Shown: one piece after another, positions 43,491 through 54,600 of the stretch
Position numbering within the stretch: the stretch's first letter is position 1
Layout: each line of letters opens with the position of its first letter
Assembly (NCBI GenBank): GCA_017962145.1
Contig: JAGCVX010000005.1
Location: 62,001 to 126,000 of the forward strand
From: Clostridiales bacterium
GTDB lineage: Bacteria; Bacillota; Clostridia; Saccharofermentanales; Saccharofermentanaceae
Reading direction: 5' to 3'
DNA: 64,000 nt
Notes under the pieces: model-generated
What the model was told of the DNA's origin: nothing
The model's database searches: none
The model's input: the letters and a program-made list of their open reading frames with translations, nothing else
Made by a program: the position numbers and the translations under genes

Positions 43491-43673
43491 TTAGTGAAGC
43501 GGTACGACTGCACCGTCGTACTTCTCTTCGATAAATGCCTTTACTTTCGGTCCCTGAAGAACCTTGACCAGTGCCAGGATCGCCTCGTTATTCTCATTGC
43601 CTGCTCCGGATGCAGAGGAAAGTAATGTCAGTGTAAGTGCTACGGAAAGAATCTTCTTAAATGTGTTTTTCAA
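43491..43673 (-). pseudogene. metQ: MetQ methionine-binding lipoprotein with a large internal deletion
   Basis: The TTG at 43671-43673 follows AAGGAG by 8 bases. It reads a signal peptide (KKILSVALTLTLLSSASG), then jumps straight to GNENNEAILALVKVLQG and KVKAFIEEKYDGAVVP. The latter is the C-terminus of MetQ/NlpA substrate-binding lipoproteins, which are normally about 270 residues. Roughly 200 residues are missing in frame, including the whole binding cleft and the lipobox. The product of about 60 residues cannot bind methionine. No metN or metI is adjacent. The upstream leader RNA structure is still intact. Confidence 0.7.
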
Positions 43674-43742
43674 ATGTGTTTTCTCCTTAATGGTTGTGTT
43701 TTTCATTGTGTTTATTGTTTGTGTTTTTTATCCGGTTTTCAT

Positions 43743-43874
43743 AAAAAAACCGAGGGCCTATCAGTTTAAGCTCCCGGACAAGTGGTAATCGTATGCGAAG
43801 CGGATCAACGTTGCTTCGTATTTCGGCGCAAGGAATGAGATCCAACCGCACCGTCCACATTACATGTCCGGGAG
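43743..43874 (-). ncRNA. Structured mRNA leader, candidate riboswitch/attenuator
   Basis: On the minus strand a long-range stem pairs CTCCCGGACA (43865-43874) with TGTCCGGGAG (43771-43780), extended inside by GTAAT/ATTAC. It encloses two hairpins, GGTGC/GCGCC and TACGAAGC with GCTTCGCATA. The downstream strand CCGGGAG can instead pair with GGCCCTCGG (43750-43758) to make a terminator followed by seven T (43743-43749). Mutually exclusive pairing is the hallmark of a riboswitch. None of the class consensus elements I know (SAM-I, T-box, cobalamin, TPP, lysine) is visible. It lies about 70 bases before the metQ remnant. The stretch 43875-44039 shows nothing else recognised. Confidence 0.6.
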
Positions 43875-44039
43875 TTCAGCATTCGACAACACATGACCAT
43901 ATCCATCTTTCTTGTTGTTAATGTTTTCATCTCTTACGCCTCCTTTTCTTCAAGCGATGTATGTACTTTAACACTACCAACCTACCGTGTCAATAGGTAA
44001 TATAAAAATAGTTTTCTTCTTCTTTTCTTTCAGATAGAT

Positions 44040-44645
44040 TTACGTATCCTGGATTTCGATCCCGATGTCCCGCAAAAGAGTAATGCCCATGTTATAGACC
44101 ATCTCGATCGCCGTTTCTTTCGGCATCTTAAAGTCATCCCACATCATCATGGTGGCCAGTCCGTGAGTATAGATAACTGTATTCTGGACGGCCTCTCCGA
44201 TCTTTTCTTTCGGAACATTATATTCTTTTGCAAGAACTTCTACCGCCATCGGATCGAACTGAACGGTAAAAACACTCATTCCTTCCGGAAGCTTCAGTCC
44301 GTCGCCGAGTGTATCTTTCAGATTATCAATATATAAGAAACGGAAAACATGCGGATGATCGCACGCGTTCGTAATATATCGCACACCGGTTTCAAAAAAT
44401 GCATGCACGGCATCCTTGTCGCCCATGTCATCCGCGATTCCTTCCCACATGCGATCGGCCGCAAACTTATAAAGCTCTCTTTTCAGATCCATCATGCTTC
44501 CGAAAATCCACGAGATCGGCTGTGTCGAGCATTCCAGTTTTGCCGCGATGGACTTGATGGCGACCGCATTGATCCCGCCTTCATCAAGCAGGTCAAATGC
44601 GGCCTGAAGTACCATCTCTTTTGTTATCTTTGCTTTTCTTCCCAT
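44040..44645 (-). CDS. TetR-family transcriptional regulator
   Basis: The product has 201 residues from the ATG at 44643-44645 (GAGG just upstream). An alternative ATG at 44652-44654 overlaps the stop of the preceding gene (ATGA). The helix-turn-helix is AAFDLLDEGGINAVAIKSIA followed by KLECSTQPISWIF. The C-terminal ligand domain is typical in length. It is the last gene of a unit with two flavodoxin-like proteins, which it may control. Confidence 0.9.
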   Translation of the reverse strand: MGRKAKITKEMVLQAAFDLLDEGGINAVAIKSIAAKLECSTQPISWIFGSMMDLKRELYKFAADRMWEGIADDMGDKDAVHAFFETGVRYITNACDHPHVFRFLYIDNLKDTLGDGLKLPEGMSVFTVQFDPMAVEVLAKEYNVPKEKIGEAVQNTVIYTHGLATMMMWDDFKMPKETAIEMVYNMGITLLRDIGIEIQDT

Positions 44646-44650
44646 CTGCC

Positions 44651-45307
44651 TCATCCGGCCTGGTAGGGCCGATCTTTCAGGGGTCTTGTGCAACCCCATT
44701 CTTTCGCTGTTTTTTCAAAAGACTTCGCGGCAAATGTCTTAAACATAAGTCCTACCAGAAGTCTTACAGGCGCGGGAAAGATCTCTGGACCGGTAAACTT
44801 CCTGCACTCTTCGTCTTCGAAGTTTCCTTTCTGTCCGAAGATACGGCCCATATCTTTATACGGAGCCGTCATATTCTCCCGCTCTTGTCCTTCGACTAAT
44901 CTTATACTAAAGTTGTTGCCTTTTACAAGTGTCCCGCCATATCTGCATCCCAGCAAGCCAGCCAGTTTCTGAAGGTATTCTTCTCCGCATCGAAGCTGCA
45001 CACCTTCTGCAAAACCGCTTTGCAGGATGAAGGACATCGTTGCATTTCCAGACTTCGGCGTAACGGTTTCCAAAAACTCCAGAAGCAGTCCCGGGATACA
45101 CTCCACAAAAAGCGGCAGCGCAATCAGGATGTTATCGCAGCGGTCAAAGGCATTTCGGATCTTCTCCCATTGATTTCGATTGGAAACCTCATACTGCTCA
45201 TATGTATTATCGCTTTCCATCATGCCTTCGTTAAACACCTGAAGGATCTTATCTGTATTACTGAATTTCTTTACTCTCGGACTTCCGTTAATGATCAATA
45301 CATGCAT
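44651..45307 (-). CDS. Flavodoxin-like NAD(P)H-dependent oxidoreductase
   Basis: The product has 218 residues from the ATG at 45305-45307 (GGAGGCGGC precedes). The N-terminus MHVLIINGSPR is the FMN phosphate-binding loop of the flavodoxin-2/NADPH-dependent FMN reductase fold, followed by NILIALPLFVECIPG. Redox partner unknown. It overlaps the upstream flavoprotein gene by 13 bases. Confidence 0.85.
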   Translation of the reverse strand: MHVLIINGSPRVKKFSNTDKILQVFNEGMMESDNTYEQYEVSNRNQWEKIRNAFDRCDNILIALPLFVECIPGLLLEFLETVTPKSGNATMSFILQSGFAEGVQLRCGEEYLQKLAGLLGCRYGGTLVKGNNFSIRLVEGQERENMTAPYKDMGRIFGQKGNFEDEECRKFTGPEIFPAPVRLLVGLMFKTFAAKSFEKTAKEWGCTRPLKDRPYQAG

Positions 45308-45801
45308 GCTGCCGCCTCCTTCCAATCCTCCTTGGGAAATGCACCGAGGGACTTCGATCCGAAGTTCACCGCGACTCTTTCGCTCCACTTATTGAGATAC
45401 TCCCGATCCGCTTCTCCGATATAGACAAAACCCACATCCGTGTGTTTCTTGTAGCGGAGAACATGCCGCATCTGCTTCTTTTTGAAATACAGATGCATCG
45501 TGGCAAGCGGGATGATCCTGTCGATGATGTTCTTACCTTTATGGTCGATAAAACCAAGTGCCGTATTTGAGATGACCCACAGCTGATCCGAATTGACCAG
45601 TTTTTTCAGGATCTCTTCGTAGTCATCTTTGACGGAACAGATACCCGGTGTCTTCAGCCAGCAGTAATTGCATCCGATACAGTGCCCGATCTTCTTATCT
45701 GCGGTCTCCATGATCTCAAAAGTTATGTTTTTCGACTTTAATTCTTCGCTGATTCTGCTTGTGATCTCTTTATTCTCTGTTGTATTTACGATGAGGATCA
45801 T
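45295..45801 (-). CDS. Flavodoxin-family protein with CxxCxxC-type motif
   Basis: One hundred sixty-eight residues starting MILIVNTTENKEITSRI, with HCIGCNYCWLKTPGICSV near residue 40, as in iron-sulfur flavoprotein-like reductases. VISNTALGF and DIGFVYIGEADREYL-like text fit the FMN pocket. AGGAATAACGACT precedes the ATG. It is the first gene of the three-gene unit ending in tetR. Confidence 0.8.
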   Translation of the reverse strand: MILIVNTTENKEITSRISEELKSKNITFEIMETADKKIGHCIGCNYCWLKTPGICSVKDDYEEILKKLVNSDQLWVISNTALGFIDHKGKNIIDRIIPLATMHLYFKKKQMRHVLRYKKHTDVGFVYIGEADREYLNKWSERVAVNFGSKSLGAFPKEDWKEAAACMY

Positions 45802-45911
45802 AGTCGTTATTCCTTTCTGTTTTGTTTTATGTAAATGCGTTTATATAAACACGTTTATAATATTCTTTCAAAAATGATTTGTCAACACTCTTTCCGGAAA
45901 TTCGCGCAAAC

Positions 45912-45942
45912 AAAAAAGGCTGTCTCATTTCTGAAACAGCCT
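45912..45942 (-). terminator. Intrinsic terminator after metF
   Basis: AGGCTGTTTC / GAGACAGCCT with a short loop and a T-run (TTTTTTG) on the minus strand, 24 bases after the metF stop. Confidence 0.8.
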
Positions 45943-45965
45943 CTTTTGTATATAAAGGATGATGA

Positions 45966-46826
45966 TCATACGATATTTCGGATACCTTCACAGATCCTTC
46001 TTGCGACCACCGGATTATTCATCGTATAAAGATGGATACCGGGAATATCGCTGGCCAGAAGATCGATGATCTGACTTAGTGCGTAAGACATGCCCGCATC
46101 GAAAAGCGCGTCTTTGCGGTCTTCGTATTTCCGCACGATACGGTTAAAACGCTCCGGGAAAGATGCATTGCACAAAGACAGCATTCTTCTGATCTGCGCG
46201 GCATTGATCACCGGCATGATGCCCGGGATGATCGGCACATCGATCCCTGCGATCTTGCATCGCTCACAAAAATCATAGAACTTCTCGTTATCGAAGAACA
46301 GCTGGGACAAAAGCACCGATGCACCTGAATCCACCTTCTTCTGCAGTCCCTTGATATCGTTGACTTTTCCGTCCGACTCCGGATGGCACTCCGGATAGCA
46401 GGCTCCTAGGAAACAGAAATCGTGATCCTTCGAAAGGTATGAGATCAGATCCGACGCATGGTGAAAATCGTCTTTCTCCGCGATCTTCGGTGTGCGGTCG
46501 CCACGAAGCGCGAGGATGTTTTCGATGCCTTCGTCTTCCATGACTTTGGCAAATGCATCGATCTCTTCCTTATCGTAATGCAGCGACGTCAGATGCACGA
46601 CCGGCTCGACACCGTATCTGTGCTTGATGTTCTTTGCGATCTCGATCGTACGGTTACTGTTACTGCTTCCGCCCGCGCCAAATGTTACGCTGATAAAATC
46701 GGGATTCAGCTCGCAAAGCACTTCAAGTGTTTCGTCGATACTTTCGAGTTCCGTATCTTTCTTCGGCGGAAAGATCTCGAACGACAGGCTCTTCTTATTC
46801 TGTTGATAGATGTCTTTTATCTTCAT
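45966..46826 (-). CDS. metF: 5,10-methylenetetrahydrofolate reductase
   Basis: A 286-residue FAD enzyme that reduces methylene-THF to methyl-THF for MetE. Family text: [31 protein letters not shown] (folate/FAD), [19 protein letters not shown], and the [17 protein letters not shown] stretch. The start overlaps the stop of metE (ATGA), so both are translated together. A terminator follows. Confidence 0.97.
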   Translation of the reverse strand: MKIKDIYQQNKKSLSFEIFPPKKDTELESIDETLEVLCELNPDFISVTFGAGGSSNSNRTIEIAKNIKHRYGVEPVVHLTSLHYDKEEIDAFAKVMEDEGIENILALRGDRTPKIAEKDDFHHASDLISYLSKDHDFCFLGACYPECHPESDGKVNDIKGLQKKVDSGASVLLSQLFFDNEKFYDFCERCKIAGIDVPIIPGIMPVINAAQIRRMLSLCNASFPERFNRIVRKYEDRKDALFDAGMSYALSQIIDLLASDIPGIHLYTMNNPVVARRICEGIRNIV

Positions 46827-49078
46827 ACTTTTCCGCGGATGATCTTCGCCGCTTCTACCAGGTTCTTCAGGCTCTTCACAGTCTCTTCTTCACCACGGGT
46901 CTTCAGGCCGCAGTCCGGATTGACCCACAGCTTCTTATCTTCTGTCTTGGCACGAATCTTCGTCAGCTGACCGACCAGTTCATCGACAGAAGGAACACGC
47001 GGGCTGTGGATATCGTAAACGCCCGGGCCGACCTCGGTCTTAAAGTGATTCTCCTTCAGCGCATCGAGGATCTGCAGATCCGAACGGGATGCTTCAAAGG
47101 TGATAACATCTGCATCCATCGAGTCGATCGCCGGAATAATATCGGTAAATTCACTGTAGCACATATGTGTGTGGATCTGTGTCTGAGGCTTCACACCGCT
47201 ATGTACCAGACGGAATGCCGGGATGGCGAAATCGAGATAATCGCTGTACCAGTCACTCTTTCGAAGCGGGAGCTTTTCACGAAGCGCTGCCTCATCGATC
47301 TGGATGATGTTGATGCCGTTTGCTTCAAGATCCAGAACTTCATCGCGGATAGCCAGTGCAATCTGCTTCACGCTTTCTTCGATGGAGATATCTTCTCTCG
47401 GGAAAGACCAGTTGAGGATCGTGACAGGACCTGTCAGCATGCCCTTTACAGGCTTATTGGTTACGCTCTTTGCGAACTTCGACCATTCTACCGTGATGGA
47501 TTCTTTTCTGGATACATCACCCCAAACGATCGGCGGTTTTACGCATCTTGTACCATAGGAAAGGACCCATGCTTTTTCAGTAAATACATAGCCGGAAAGG
47601 TGCTCGCCGAAATACTCGACCATGTCGTTTCTTTCAAACTCACCATGTACCAGGACATCCAGTCCGATCTCTTCCTGAAGACGGATGCAGTCCTCGATCT
47701 TCTTCTGGTTGAACTTCACAGACTGATCCTTTGTGATCTCGCCTTTTCTGAAATCACTTCTGTTCTTACGTACATCTGCAGTCTGCGGGAAAGAACCGAT
47801 CGTCGTTGTCGGGAAAAGCGGCAGTCCGAGCTGCTCTTTCTGGATCGCTTCTCTTTCATCAAAGGCCGGAAGACGCGTATAGTCTTCGTCCTTGATCGCG
47901 TTGACGCGTGCTCTGACTTTCTCATCCACACTGTCCACACGCTTTTCGAAAAGAGCTTTATTTTCTGCCAAAATATCTTCTTTCAGATCGGAAAGATCAG
48001 AAAGCTCGATCAGTTTTTCTTCTGCAAATGCAAAATGCTTGATGTACTCATCCGGAAGCTTTGTCTCGCTCTTAAGTGTATACGGTACATGTAAAAGTGA
48101 GCAGGATGTGCCGACAACGATCTTATCCGAAGAGACGACCGATACGATCTCACTTAAGATATCCGCGCTCTTGCTGTAATCGTTCTTCCAGATGTTCTTA
48201 CCGTTTACGACACCTGCAACCAGGATCTTATCCTTCGGGAAACCCTTTTCCTTAAGAAGAGAAAGCGTCTTTCTGCCTTCGACAAAATCCAGTCCGATCG
48301 CTTCAACATCAAGAGCAATTACTTCGTCATAGATATCACGGATATCTCCGAAATATGTCTGAAGAAGGATCTTCAGACCGCACTTTTCAGAAAGAAGAAT
48401 ACCGTAGATCTTCTTAAAAAGCGCGATATCGGAAGCATCGAGATCTCTTACGAGATAAGGCTCATCGATCTGTACTTTCGAAGCGCCGACCTTAGCAAGC
48501 TCCGCGAAAAGTTTTCCATACTCCGCAGTAAGTGCTTCTGCGATATCTTCTGCTTTCTTGCTTCCGGTAAACTTCGTAAGTTTCAGGAATGTGAAAGGTC
48601 CGATCAGATCCACTTTTGTATCCGCACCCAGTGCTTTTGCAGCCAGATATTCAGAAACCGGCTTTTCACTCGACAGTTCGATCTTCGTGTTATCTTCGAA
48701 CTCCGGAACGATATAGTGATAGTTCGTATTGAACCACTTCTTCATCGGAAGAGCTTTTACGTTACCATTGTCACCCTGATAGCCACGAGCAGCAGCAAAG
48801 TAAGTCTGAAGACGCGAAAGGCCGAGATCCGTATATCTCTGCGGAACGATATTAAAAAGAAATGCCGTATCCAGAACATTGTCATAGAAAGAAAAGTCGT
48901 TACTGGAGATATAATCGATACCTGCGTTCTTCTGTGTCTCGATCGCAAACTTCTGCATCTCCTTCGCAGTCAGAAGAAGTTCCTGCTCACTGATCTCGCC
49001 TTTAAAAAACTTTTCCGACGCAAACTTTAATTCTCTGTTTCTTCCGATTCTCGGAAACCCAATGACTGATGTTTTCAT
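46823..49078 (-). CDS. metE: Cobalamin-independent methionine synthase
   Basis: The product has 751 residues from the ATG at 49076-49078; the ATG two codons earlier is equally possible because the ribosome site is weak (GCGAG). It transfers a methyl group from methyl-THF-polyglutamate to homocysteine. The N-terminal half begins [14 protein letters not shown]. The C-terminal barrel carries zinc ligands: His and Cys of HTHMCYSEF and Cys of [18 protein letters not shown] marks the second half. It is coupled to metF and divergent from a LysR regulator, which probably controls both. Confidence 0.97.
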   Translation of the reverse strand: MKTSVIGFPRIGRNRELKFASEKFFKGEISEQELLLTAKEMQKFAIETQKNAGIDYISSNDFSFYDNVLDTAFLFNIVPQRYTDLGLSRLQTYFAAARGYQGDNGNVKALPMKKWFNTNYHYIVPEFEDNTKIELSSEKPVSEYLAAKALGADTKVDLIGPFTFLKLTKFTGSKKAEDIAEALTAEYGKLFAELAKVGASKVQIDEPYLVRDLDASDIALFKKIYGILLSEKCGLKILLQTYFGDIRDIYDEVIALDVEAIGLDFVEGRKTLSLLKEKGFPKDKILVAGVVNGKNIWKNDYSKSADILSEIVSVVSSDKIVVGTSCSLLHVPYTLKSETKLPDEYIKHFAFAEEKLIELSDLSDLKEDILAENKALFEKRVDSVDEKVRARVNAIKDEDYTRLPAFDEREAIQKEQLGLPLFPTTTIGSFPQTADVRKNRSDFRKGEITKDQSVKFNQKKIEDCIRLQEEIGLDVLVHGEFERNDMVEYFGEHLSGYVFTEKAWVLSYGTRCVKPPIVWGDVSRKESITVEWSKFAKSVTNKPVKGMLTGPVTILNWSFPREDISIEESVKQIALAIRDEVLDLEANGINIIQIDEAALREKLPLRKSDWYSDYLDFAIPAFRLVHSGVKPQTQIHTHMCYSEFTDIIPAIDSMDADVITFEASRSDLQILDALKENHFKTEVGPGVYDIHSPRVPSVDELVGQLTKIRAKTEDKKLWVNPDCGLKTRGEEETVKSLKNLVEAAKIIRGKV

Positions 49079-49173
49079 ACTCATTTCTCGCTTTCGTTGT
49101 TGATAAGCGAAGTATATCCCCACCGTCATGATAGGTAAAATACATCTTTTTGGTTTTCCTCCATAGATTTTTT

Positions 49174-49224
49174 CTATAGTGCATGATATAATTATAGTCG
49201 CTTTCTATCACTCATTATAAGCGA
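49174..49224. promoter_or_regulatory. Palindromes between metE and the LysR gene
   Basis: An interrupted palindrome CTATA / TATAG (49174-49197) and a second TCGCTT / AAGCGA (49198-49224) lie between the divergent starts. LysR proteins bind such interrupted dyads. A TATAAT is at 49187-49192 for the regulator. Confidence 0.45.
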
Positions 49225-49235
49225 GGTCTATAACC

Positions 49236-50147
49236 ATGACACTGAAACAACTCCGTTATGCCGTAACCGTAGCCGACACAGGGAACATGACCGAAGCCGC
49301 CAAGAAACTTTTCATCGCTCAGCCGAGTCTTACGTCAGCGATCATGGAACTGGAAAAAGAATACGGGATCACGATTTTCTCGAGAAGCAATAAAGGGATT
49401 GAGATCACCAAAGACGGCGAAGAGTTTTTGGGATATGCAAGACAGATCCTCGACCAGGCGGATCTTTTCAACGAACGGTATACCGGAAAGACACAGGGCA
49501 AAGTCCGCTTCTGTGTATCTTCCCAGCACTACTCGTTCGCAGTTGAAGCATTTGTTGAGCTTTTGAAAAAGCATGGTGGAAATAAGTATGAATTCCACAT
49601 GCGCGAAACGCAGACCTACGACATCATCGACGATGTTTCCCATCTTCGAAGCGAGATCGGCATTTTATATCTAAATGAGTTTAACGAGACTGTCATCCGA
49701 AAAACACTTCGCGACAACAACCTGCATTTCGAGCCGCTATTTACAGCCAAGCCGCATGTCTTTATCGGACAGAATTCTCCTTTGGCGAAAAAGAGAAGTC
49801 TCACACTTGAAGATCTGAAACCCTATCCGCGTCTTTCGTATGAGCAGGGCAGCCATAACTCCTTTTACTTTTCCGAGGAGATCTTAAGCACAGTTGACTG
49901 CGATAAAGAACTGATCGTACGTGACCGTGCGACCCTCTTTAACCTTCTGATCGGTCTGAACGGATATACGATCTGCAGCGGCGTGATCAGCGAAGAACTG
50001 AACGGTCCGAACATTATCGCAAAACCGCTGAAAGTAGATGACTATATGAAAATCGGTTATATCCTTCCGACACAGATCCATCCTTCTTCTCTTACAGAAG
50101 AATATATTTCGGCATTGAAACGCATCTGCAGATCCGGCTCGAAATGA
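49236..50147 (+). CDS. LysR-family regulator, probable activator of metE-metF
   Basis: A 303-residue protein with the LysR helix-turn-helix (AVTVADTGNMTEAAKKLFIAQ, written in parts as TEAAKKLFIAQPSLTSAI) and a periplasmic-binding-type effector domain (LFTAKPHVFIG, FNLLIGLNGYTICSG). GAGGT precedes the ATG. Being divergent from metE is the classic arrangement of MetR or CysB/CmbR-type regulators; the effector (homocysteine, acetylserine or other) cannot be read from sequence. It converges on gltD. Confidence 0.9.
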   Translation: MTLKQLRYAVTVADTGNMTEAAKKLFIAQPSLTSAIMELEKEYGITIFSRSNKGIEITKDGEEFLGYARQILDQADLFNERYTGKTQGKVRFCVSSQHYSFAVEAFVELLKKHGGNKYEFHMRETQTYDIIDDVSHLRSEIGILYLNEFNETVIRKTLRDNNLHFEPLFTAKPHVFIGQNSPLAKKRSLTLEDLKPYPRLSYEQGSHNSFYFSEEILSTVDCDKELIVRDRATLFNLLIGLNGYTICSGVISEELNGPNIIAKPLKVDDYMKIGYILPTQIHPSSLTEEYISALKRICRSGSK

Positions 50148-50155
50148 ACTGTATC

Positions 50156-51667
50156 TTATGCGAGCACACCGTGTCCGTTCATAAGGTATTTATCACACTC
50201 TCTTGCCGCGCCTCTTCCTTCGGTCAGCGCCCATACAACAAGAGACTGTCCTCTTCTCATATCGCCTGCTGCAAATACACCATCGACGGAAGTCTGGAAT
50301 TTTCCGAATTCCGCTGCGACGTTGGATCTAGCATCACGATCGAGACCGAGTGCTGACGGGATCGTATCTTCCGGTCCGAGGAAGCCCATCGCCAGGATAA
50401 CCAGATCCGCATCGATCGTTCTTCTTGTCGAGTCGACCGGAACCGGTACGGTTCTTCCGCTCTTTTCGTCCTTCTGCCAGGATACTTCCACGACCTGCAG
50501 TTTTTTCACATTGCCTTTTGCATCGCCGATGAATTTCTCCGTCGACATGAAATACTGTCTCGGATCCGCACCATATACAAATGCTGCTTCTTCCTGACCG
50601 TAATCCGTCTTCTTTACGAAAGGATATTCCGGCCACGGGTTATTTGCCGCACGGGTCTCCGGAAGTGGTCCTGTGATCTCGAGCTGTGTAACACTCTTTG
50701 CACCCTGACGGGTCGCGGTCGCAGCACAGTCTGTTCCTGTATCACCACCACCGATGATGACGACATGCTTGCCTTTAGCCGAGATCGGAAGATCCGGCGC
50801 TGCGCCTGCCTTATCGAAATGATTCTTGGCAAAGAGCGTCTGTGTATTGGTACGAAGATAATCTACGGCAAAGTGGATACCTTTCAGTTCTCTTCCTTCT
50901 ACAACGAGATTTCTCGGCTTTGTTGCACCACAGCACAGTACGACCGCATCGAAACTGCTTCGTATCTCTTCCACGGTAATATCGTGCCCGACTTCGACTC
51001 CGCAGCGGAACTTCACGCCTTCTTCTTCCATCAGTTTCACACGACGGAGGATGACCTGCTTATCGAGTTTCATGTTCGGGATACCATACATAAGAAGTCC
51101 ACCCGGACGATCGGCTCTTTCAAATACCGTTACGCTGTGACCTGCGTGATTCAGCTGATCGGCGCAGGAAAGACCGGACGGACCGGAACCGACTACTGCA
51201 ACTTTCTTTCCGGTTCTCGTCTTCGGCGGATTCGGCTTCATGTTACCGTTTTTCCATGCCGTCTCAGACAGATACCACTCATTATTCCTTACCGAAGTAG
51301 AAGCGAAGTTATGTCCGCATGTGCAGGCACCTTCACAAAGCGCCGGACAGACACGGCCGGTAAATTCCGGGAAACCGTTTGTCTTTCTCAGTCTTCTATA
51401 TGCATCTTCGAAATGACCCTGATAAAGAAGATCGTTGAACTCAGGGATCAGGTTGGAAAGAGGGCATCCTGTCGCACCTCTTCCCAGGAACATACCGGTC
51501 TGGCAGAACGGTACACCACAGTCCATGCAGCGTGCGCCCTGCGTTCTGGCCGCATCTTCACTCTGATACATCTGATGTACTTCACGATAATCGCGGATAC
51601 GGTCTTTGATCTCACGATCCGGGCCGATTGCTCTTTCGTACTCCAGGAATCCGGTGTTCTTACCCAT
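50156..51667 (-). CDS. gltD: Glutamate synthase small subunit
   Basis: A 503-residue subunit that supplies electrons from NAD(P)H to GltB. Cys for Fe-S clusters: CMDCGVPFC and CPALCEGAC near the N-terminus. FAD site [22 protein letters not shown] site [17 protein letters not shown]. The C-terminal [20 protein letters not shown] completes the FAD fold. It overlaps gltB by 8 bases and is preceded by AAAGGAGGG, so the subunits are made together. It converges with the LysR gene, 8 bases apart. Confidence 0.97.
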   Translation of the reverse strand: MGKNTGFLEYERAIGPDREIKDRIRDYREVHQMYQSEDAARTQGARCMDCGVPFCQTGMFLGRGATGCPLSNLIPEFNDLLYQGHFEDAYRRLRKTNGFPEFTGRVCPALCEGACTCGHNFASTSVRNNEWYLSETAWKNGNMKPNPPKTRTGKKVAVVGSGPSGLSCADQLNHAGHSVTVFERADRPGGLLMYGIPNMKLDKQVILRRVKLMEEEGVKFRCGVEVGHDITVEEIRSSFDAVVLCCGATKPRNLVVEGRELKGIHFAVDYLRTNTQTLFAKNHFDKAGAAPDLPISAKGKHVVIIGGGDTGTDCAATATRQGAKSVTQLEITGPLPETRAANNPWPEYPFVKKTDYGQEEAAFVYGADPRQYFMSTEKFIGDAKGNVKKLQVVEVSWQKDEKSGRTVPVPVDSTRRTIDADLVILAMGFLGPEDTIPSALGLDRDARSNVAAEFGKFQTSVDGVFAAGDMRRGQSLVVWALTEGRGAARECDKYLMNGHGVLA

Positions 51668-54600
51668 TGCTCTTCCCTCCTTTTTTCGCTGTTGAAGTTG
51701 TCTTCTTCGCGCTTGCAGGCTTCTTTGCAGCGGTACTCTTCTTAGCTGCGGTCTTCTTTGCCGCAGGCTTCTTTTCTTCTACCACTTTGATCGGAGCTTC
51801 GGCTTTTCCGGTAGCCAGTTCGAAAGCCATCAGAACCGCTTCGTCACCTTCGTAACCATCGGCCTTGACCTCGGAAAGCTTCTGATTGAACTTCGCGTAA
51901 TCATAAGGCAGTACTTTTACGAAACGTCCGATCAGATCGTCGAAGTTGGTCAGGATATGTTCCGCATATGTGCTCTGCGTATTTCTGACATGCTCGCTGA
52001 TCTGGGTTCTTACGAACTCGATCTCATCTGCATCAGAAAGAGGCAGGAGTTCGACCATCTCCTGGTTGCATCTTGCGGCAAAGTCACCATTTGCATCATA
52101 TACATAGGCGATACCACCGGACATACCGGCAGCAAAGTTTCTGCCTGTCGGTCCGAGAACGATAGCACGTCCACCGGTCATGTATTCACAACCGTGATCA
52201 CCGACACCTTCAACAACAGCAGTCGCACCACTGTTTCTTACACAGAAACGTTCACCTGCGATACCACTGATATATGCCACACCGGATGTCGCACCATAAA
52301 GAGCAACGTTACCGATGATCGTGTTTTCTTCAGAGCGGAAGATCGCTTCTCTATCCTTACGGACGACGATCTTACCACCGGAGAGTCCCTTACCGACATA
52401 GTCGTTCGCATCACCTTCCAGGCGAAGTGTCAGGCCGTGCGGGATAAATGCACCGAAGCTCTGTCCTGCGGATCCTCTGAAGTTTACATCGATCGAATCT
52501 TCCGGAAGACCTTCTTCACCGTGAACACGTGTGATCGCGGAACCAAGCTGTGTTCCTGCTGCACGATCGGTGTTATGGATCTCCAGCGACAGGCTGACTT
52601 TTCTTCCTTCATGCAGTGCCGGCTCAGAAAGCGGGATCAGCACCTTATAGTCCAGCGTATCTTCCAGCTTGTGATCCTGAGATACAGTGTGATGTGTAAC
52701 GACTGTCGAGTCGAGCTGCGGACGATACAGGATCGAAGAAAGATCGATGCCCGTGCTCTTCCAGAACTTGATCGCCTTATTTACGCGGAGCATATCGGAT
52801 CTTCCGACCATCTCGTCGATCGTTCTGAAGCCCAGCTGAGCCATGATCTCACGAAGTTCTTCTGCGATAAAGCGCATGAAGTTTACAACATATTCCGGCT
52901 TACCTTCGAACTTCGCACGAAGCTTCGGGTTCTGTGTTGCTACACCAAACGGGCAGGTATCGAGGTTACATACACGCATCATAGCGCATCCCAGAGCAAC
53001 CAGCGGTCCCGTTGCAAAACCGAATTCCTCTGCACCGAGCAGACATGCGATCGCAACATCACGACCGGTCAGAAGCTTACCGTCTGCCTCGACCGTGATA
53101 CGGGAACGCAGATCGTTCAGAAGCAGCGTCTGGTGTGCTTCCGCAACACCGAGTTCCCAAGGAAGACCTGCATGACGGATCGACGTTCTCGGAGCCGCAC
53201 CTGTACCTCCGTCATAACCGGAGATCAGAACTACATCTGCACGAGCTTTTGCAACACCTGCGGCAATCGTACCGACACCGACTTCAGATACCAGCTTGAC
53301 GTTGATTCTTGCAAAGCGGTTTGCATTCTTTAAGTCATGGATCAGCTCGGCCAGATCCTCGATCGAATAGATATCGTGATGCGGCGGCGGAGAGATAAGA
53401 CCTACACCCGGCGTAGAATGACGCGTCTTCGCGATCCACGGATAGACCTTACCGGCAGGAAGCTGACCGCCTTCACCCGGCTTTGCGCCCTGTGCCATCT
53501 TGATCTGGATCTCTTTTGCATGTACCAGATAATCGGATGTAACACCGAAACGTCCGGAAGCGACCTGCTTGATCGCACTCATCTTCGAATCGCCGTTGGG
53601 CATTCTCTCATATCTTTCCGGATCCTCACCACCTTCACCGGTGTTGGACTTACCACCCAGACGGTTCATGGCGATCGCGAGTGTCTCATGTGCTTCCTTA
53701 CTGATGGAACCATAAGACATCGCACCGGTCTTAAAACGCTTAACGATATTTTCTACCGGCTCGACCTCGTAGATGGAGATCGGCTGCTTGGAAGGAACGA
53801 ACTCCAGAAGACCACGGATGGTGCAGAGTCTTTCATTTTCTTCGTTGAGGCCCTTGCTGTATTCCTTAAAGAGGTTGTAGTCACCCTTTCTGACCGCATT
53901 CTGCAGCTGGTAGATGCTCTTGGGGTTAAACATATGGTATTCACCATCTTTACGCCACTGATATACACCACCTGTTGCCAGACCCGGCTGTGTCTCGGAT
54001 GTCTTATATGCGGCTTCCATTCGACTGCCGACTTCTTTAGCGATCTCATCAAGGCCGATACCGCCGATACGGGAAGCGGTAGATGTGAAATACTTATCGA
54101 TGACCTCCTCACCGATACCGAGTGCTTCAAAGATCTGTGCACCCTGATAACTCTTTACCGCGGAGATACCCATCTTCGACAGTACCTTAACGATACCGTG
54201 GCGGGCTGCGGAGATATAGTTATCGATCGCAACATCGATTTCCTTATCCAGACGGTTATTTGCGATCTCATCAGCGATCGTTGCATATGCCATATACGGG
54301 TTGATCGCGGAAGCACCATAACCGACCAGCAGAGCGAAGTGATGGACTTCACGCGGTTCACCGGACTCCAGTACGATAGAAGTCATGTGACGCTGTCCAT
54401 TTCTGACCAGGTGCTGATGCAGACCGGAAACTGCCAGAAGTGCCGGGATCGGAGACTTGTCGGAATCGGCATCACGGTCGCTGAGGATCAGGATGTTCGT
54501 TCCCTTGTCCACTGCATCGGAAGCCGCTTTGCAAAGTGCATCCATCGCCTTTTCCAGTGTATGACCGTCACCGTTTGCTTCGTAGACGATCGGCAGAACA

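Noticed and set aside
43743..43874. SAM-I riboswitch or T-box in front of the metQ remnant
   Set aside because: Neither the SAM-I conserved core nor the T-box antiterminator sequence is present on either strand; kept only as an unclassified structured leader.
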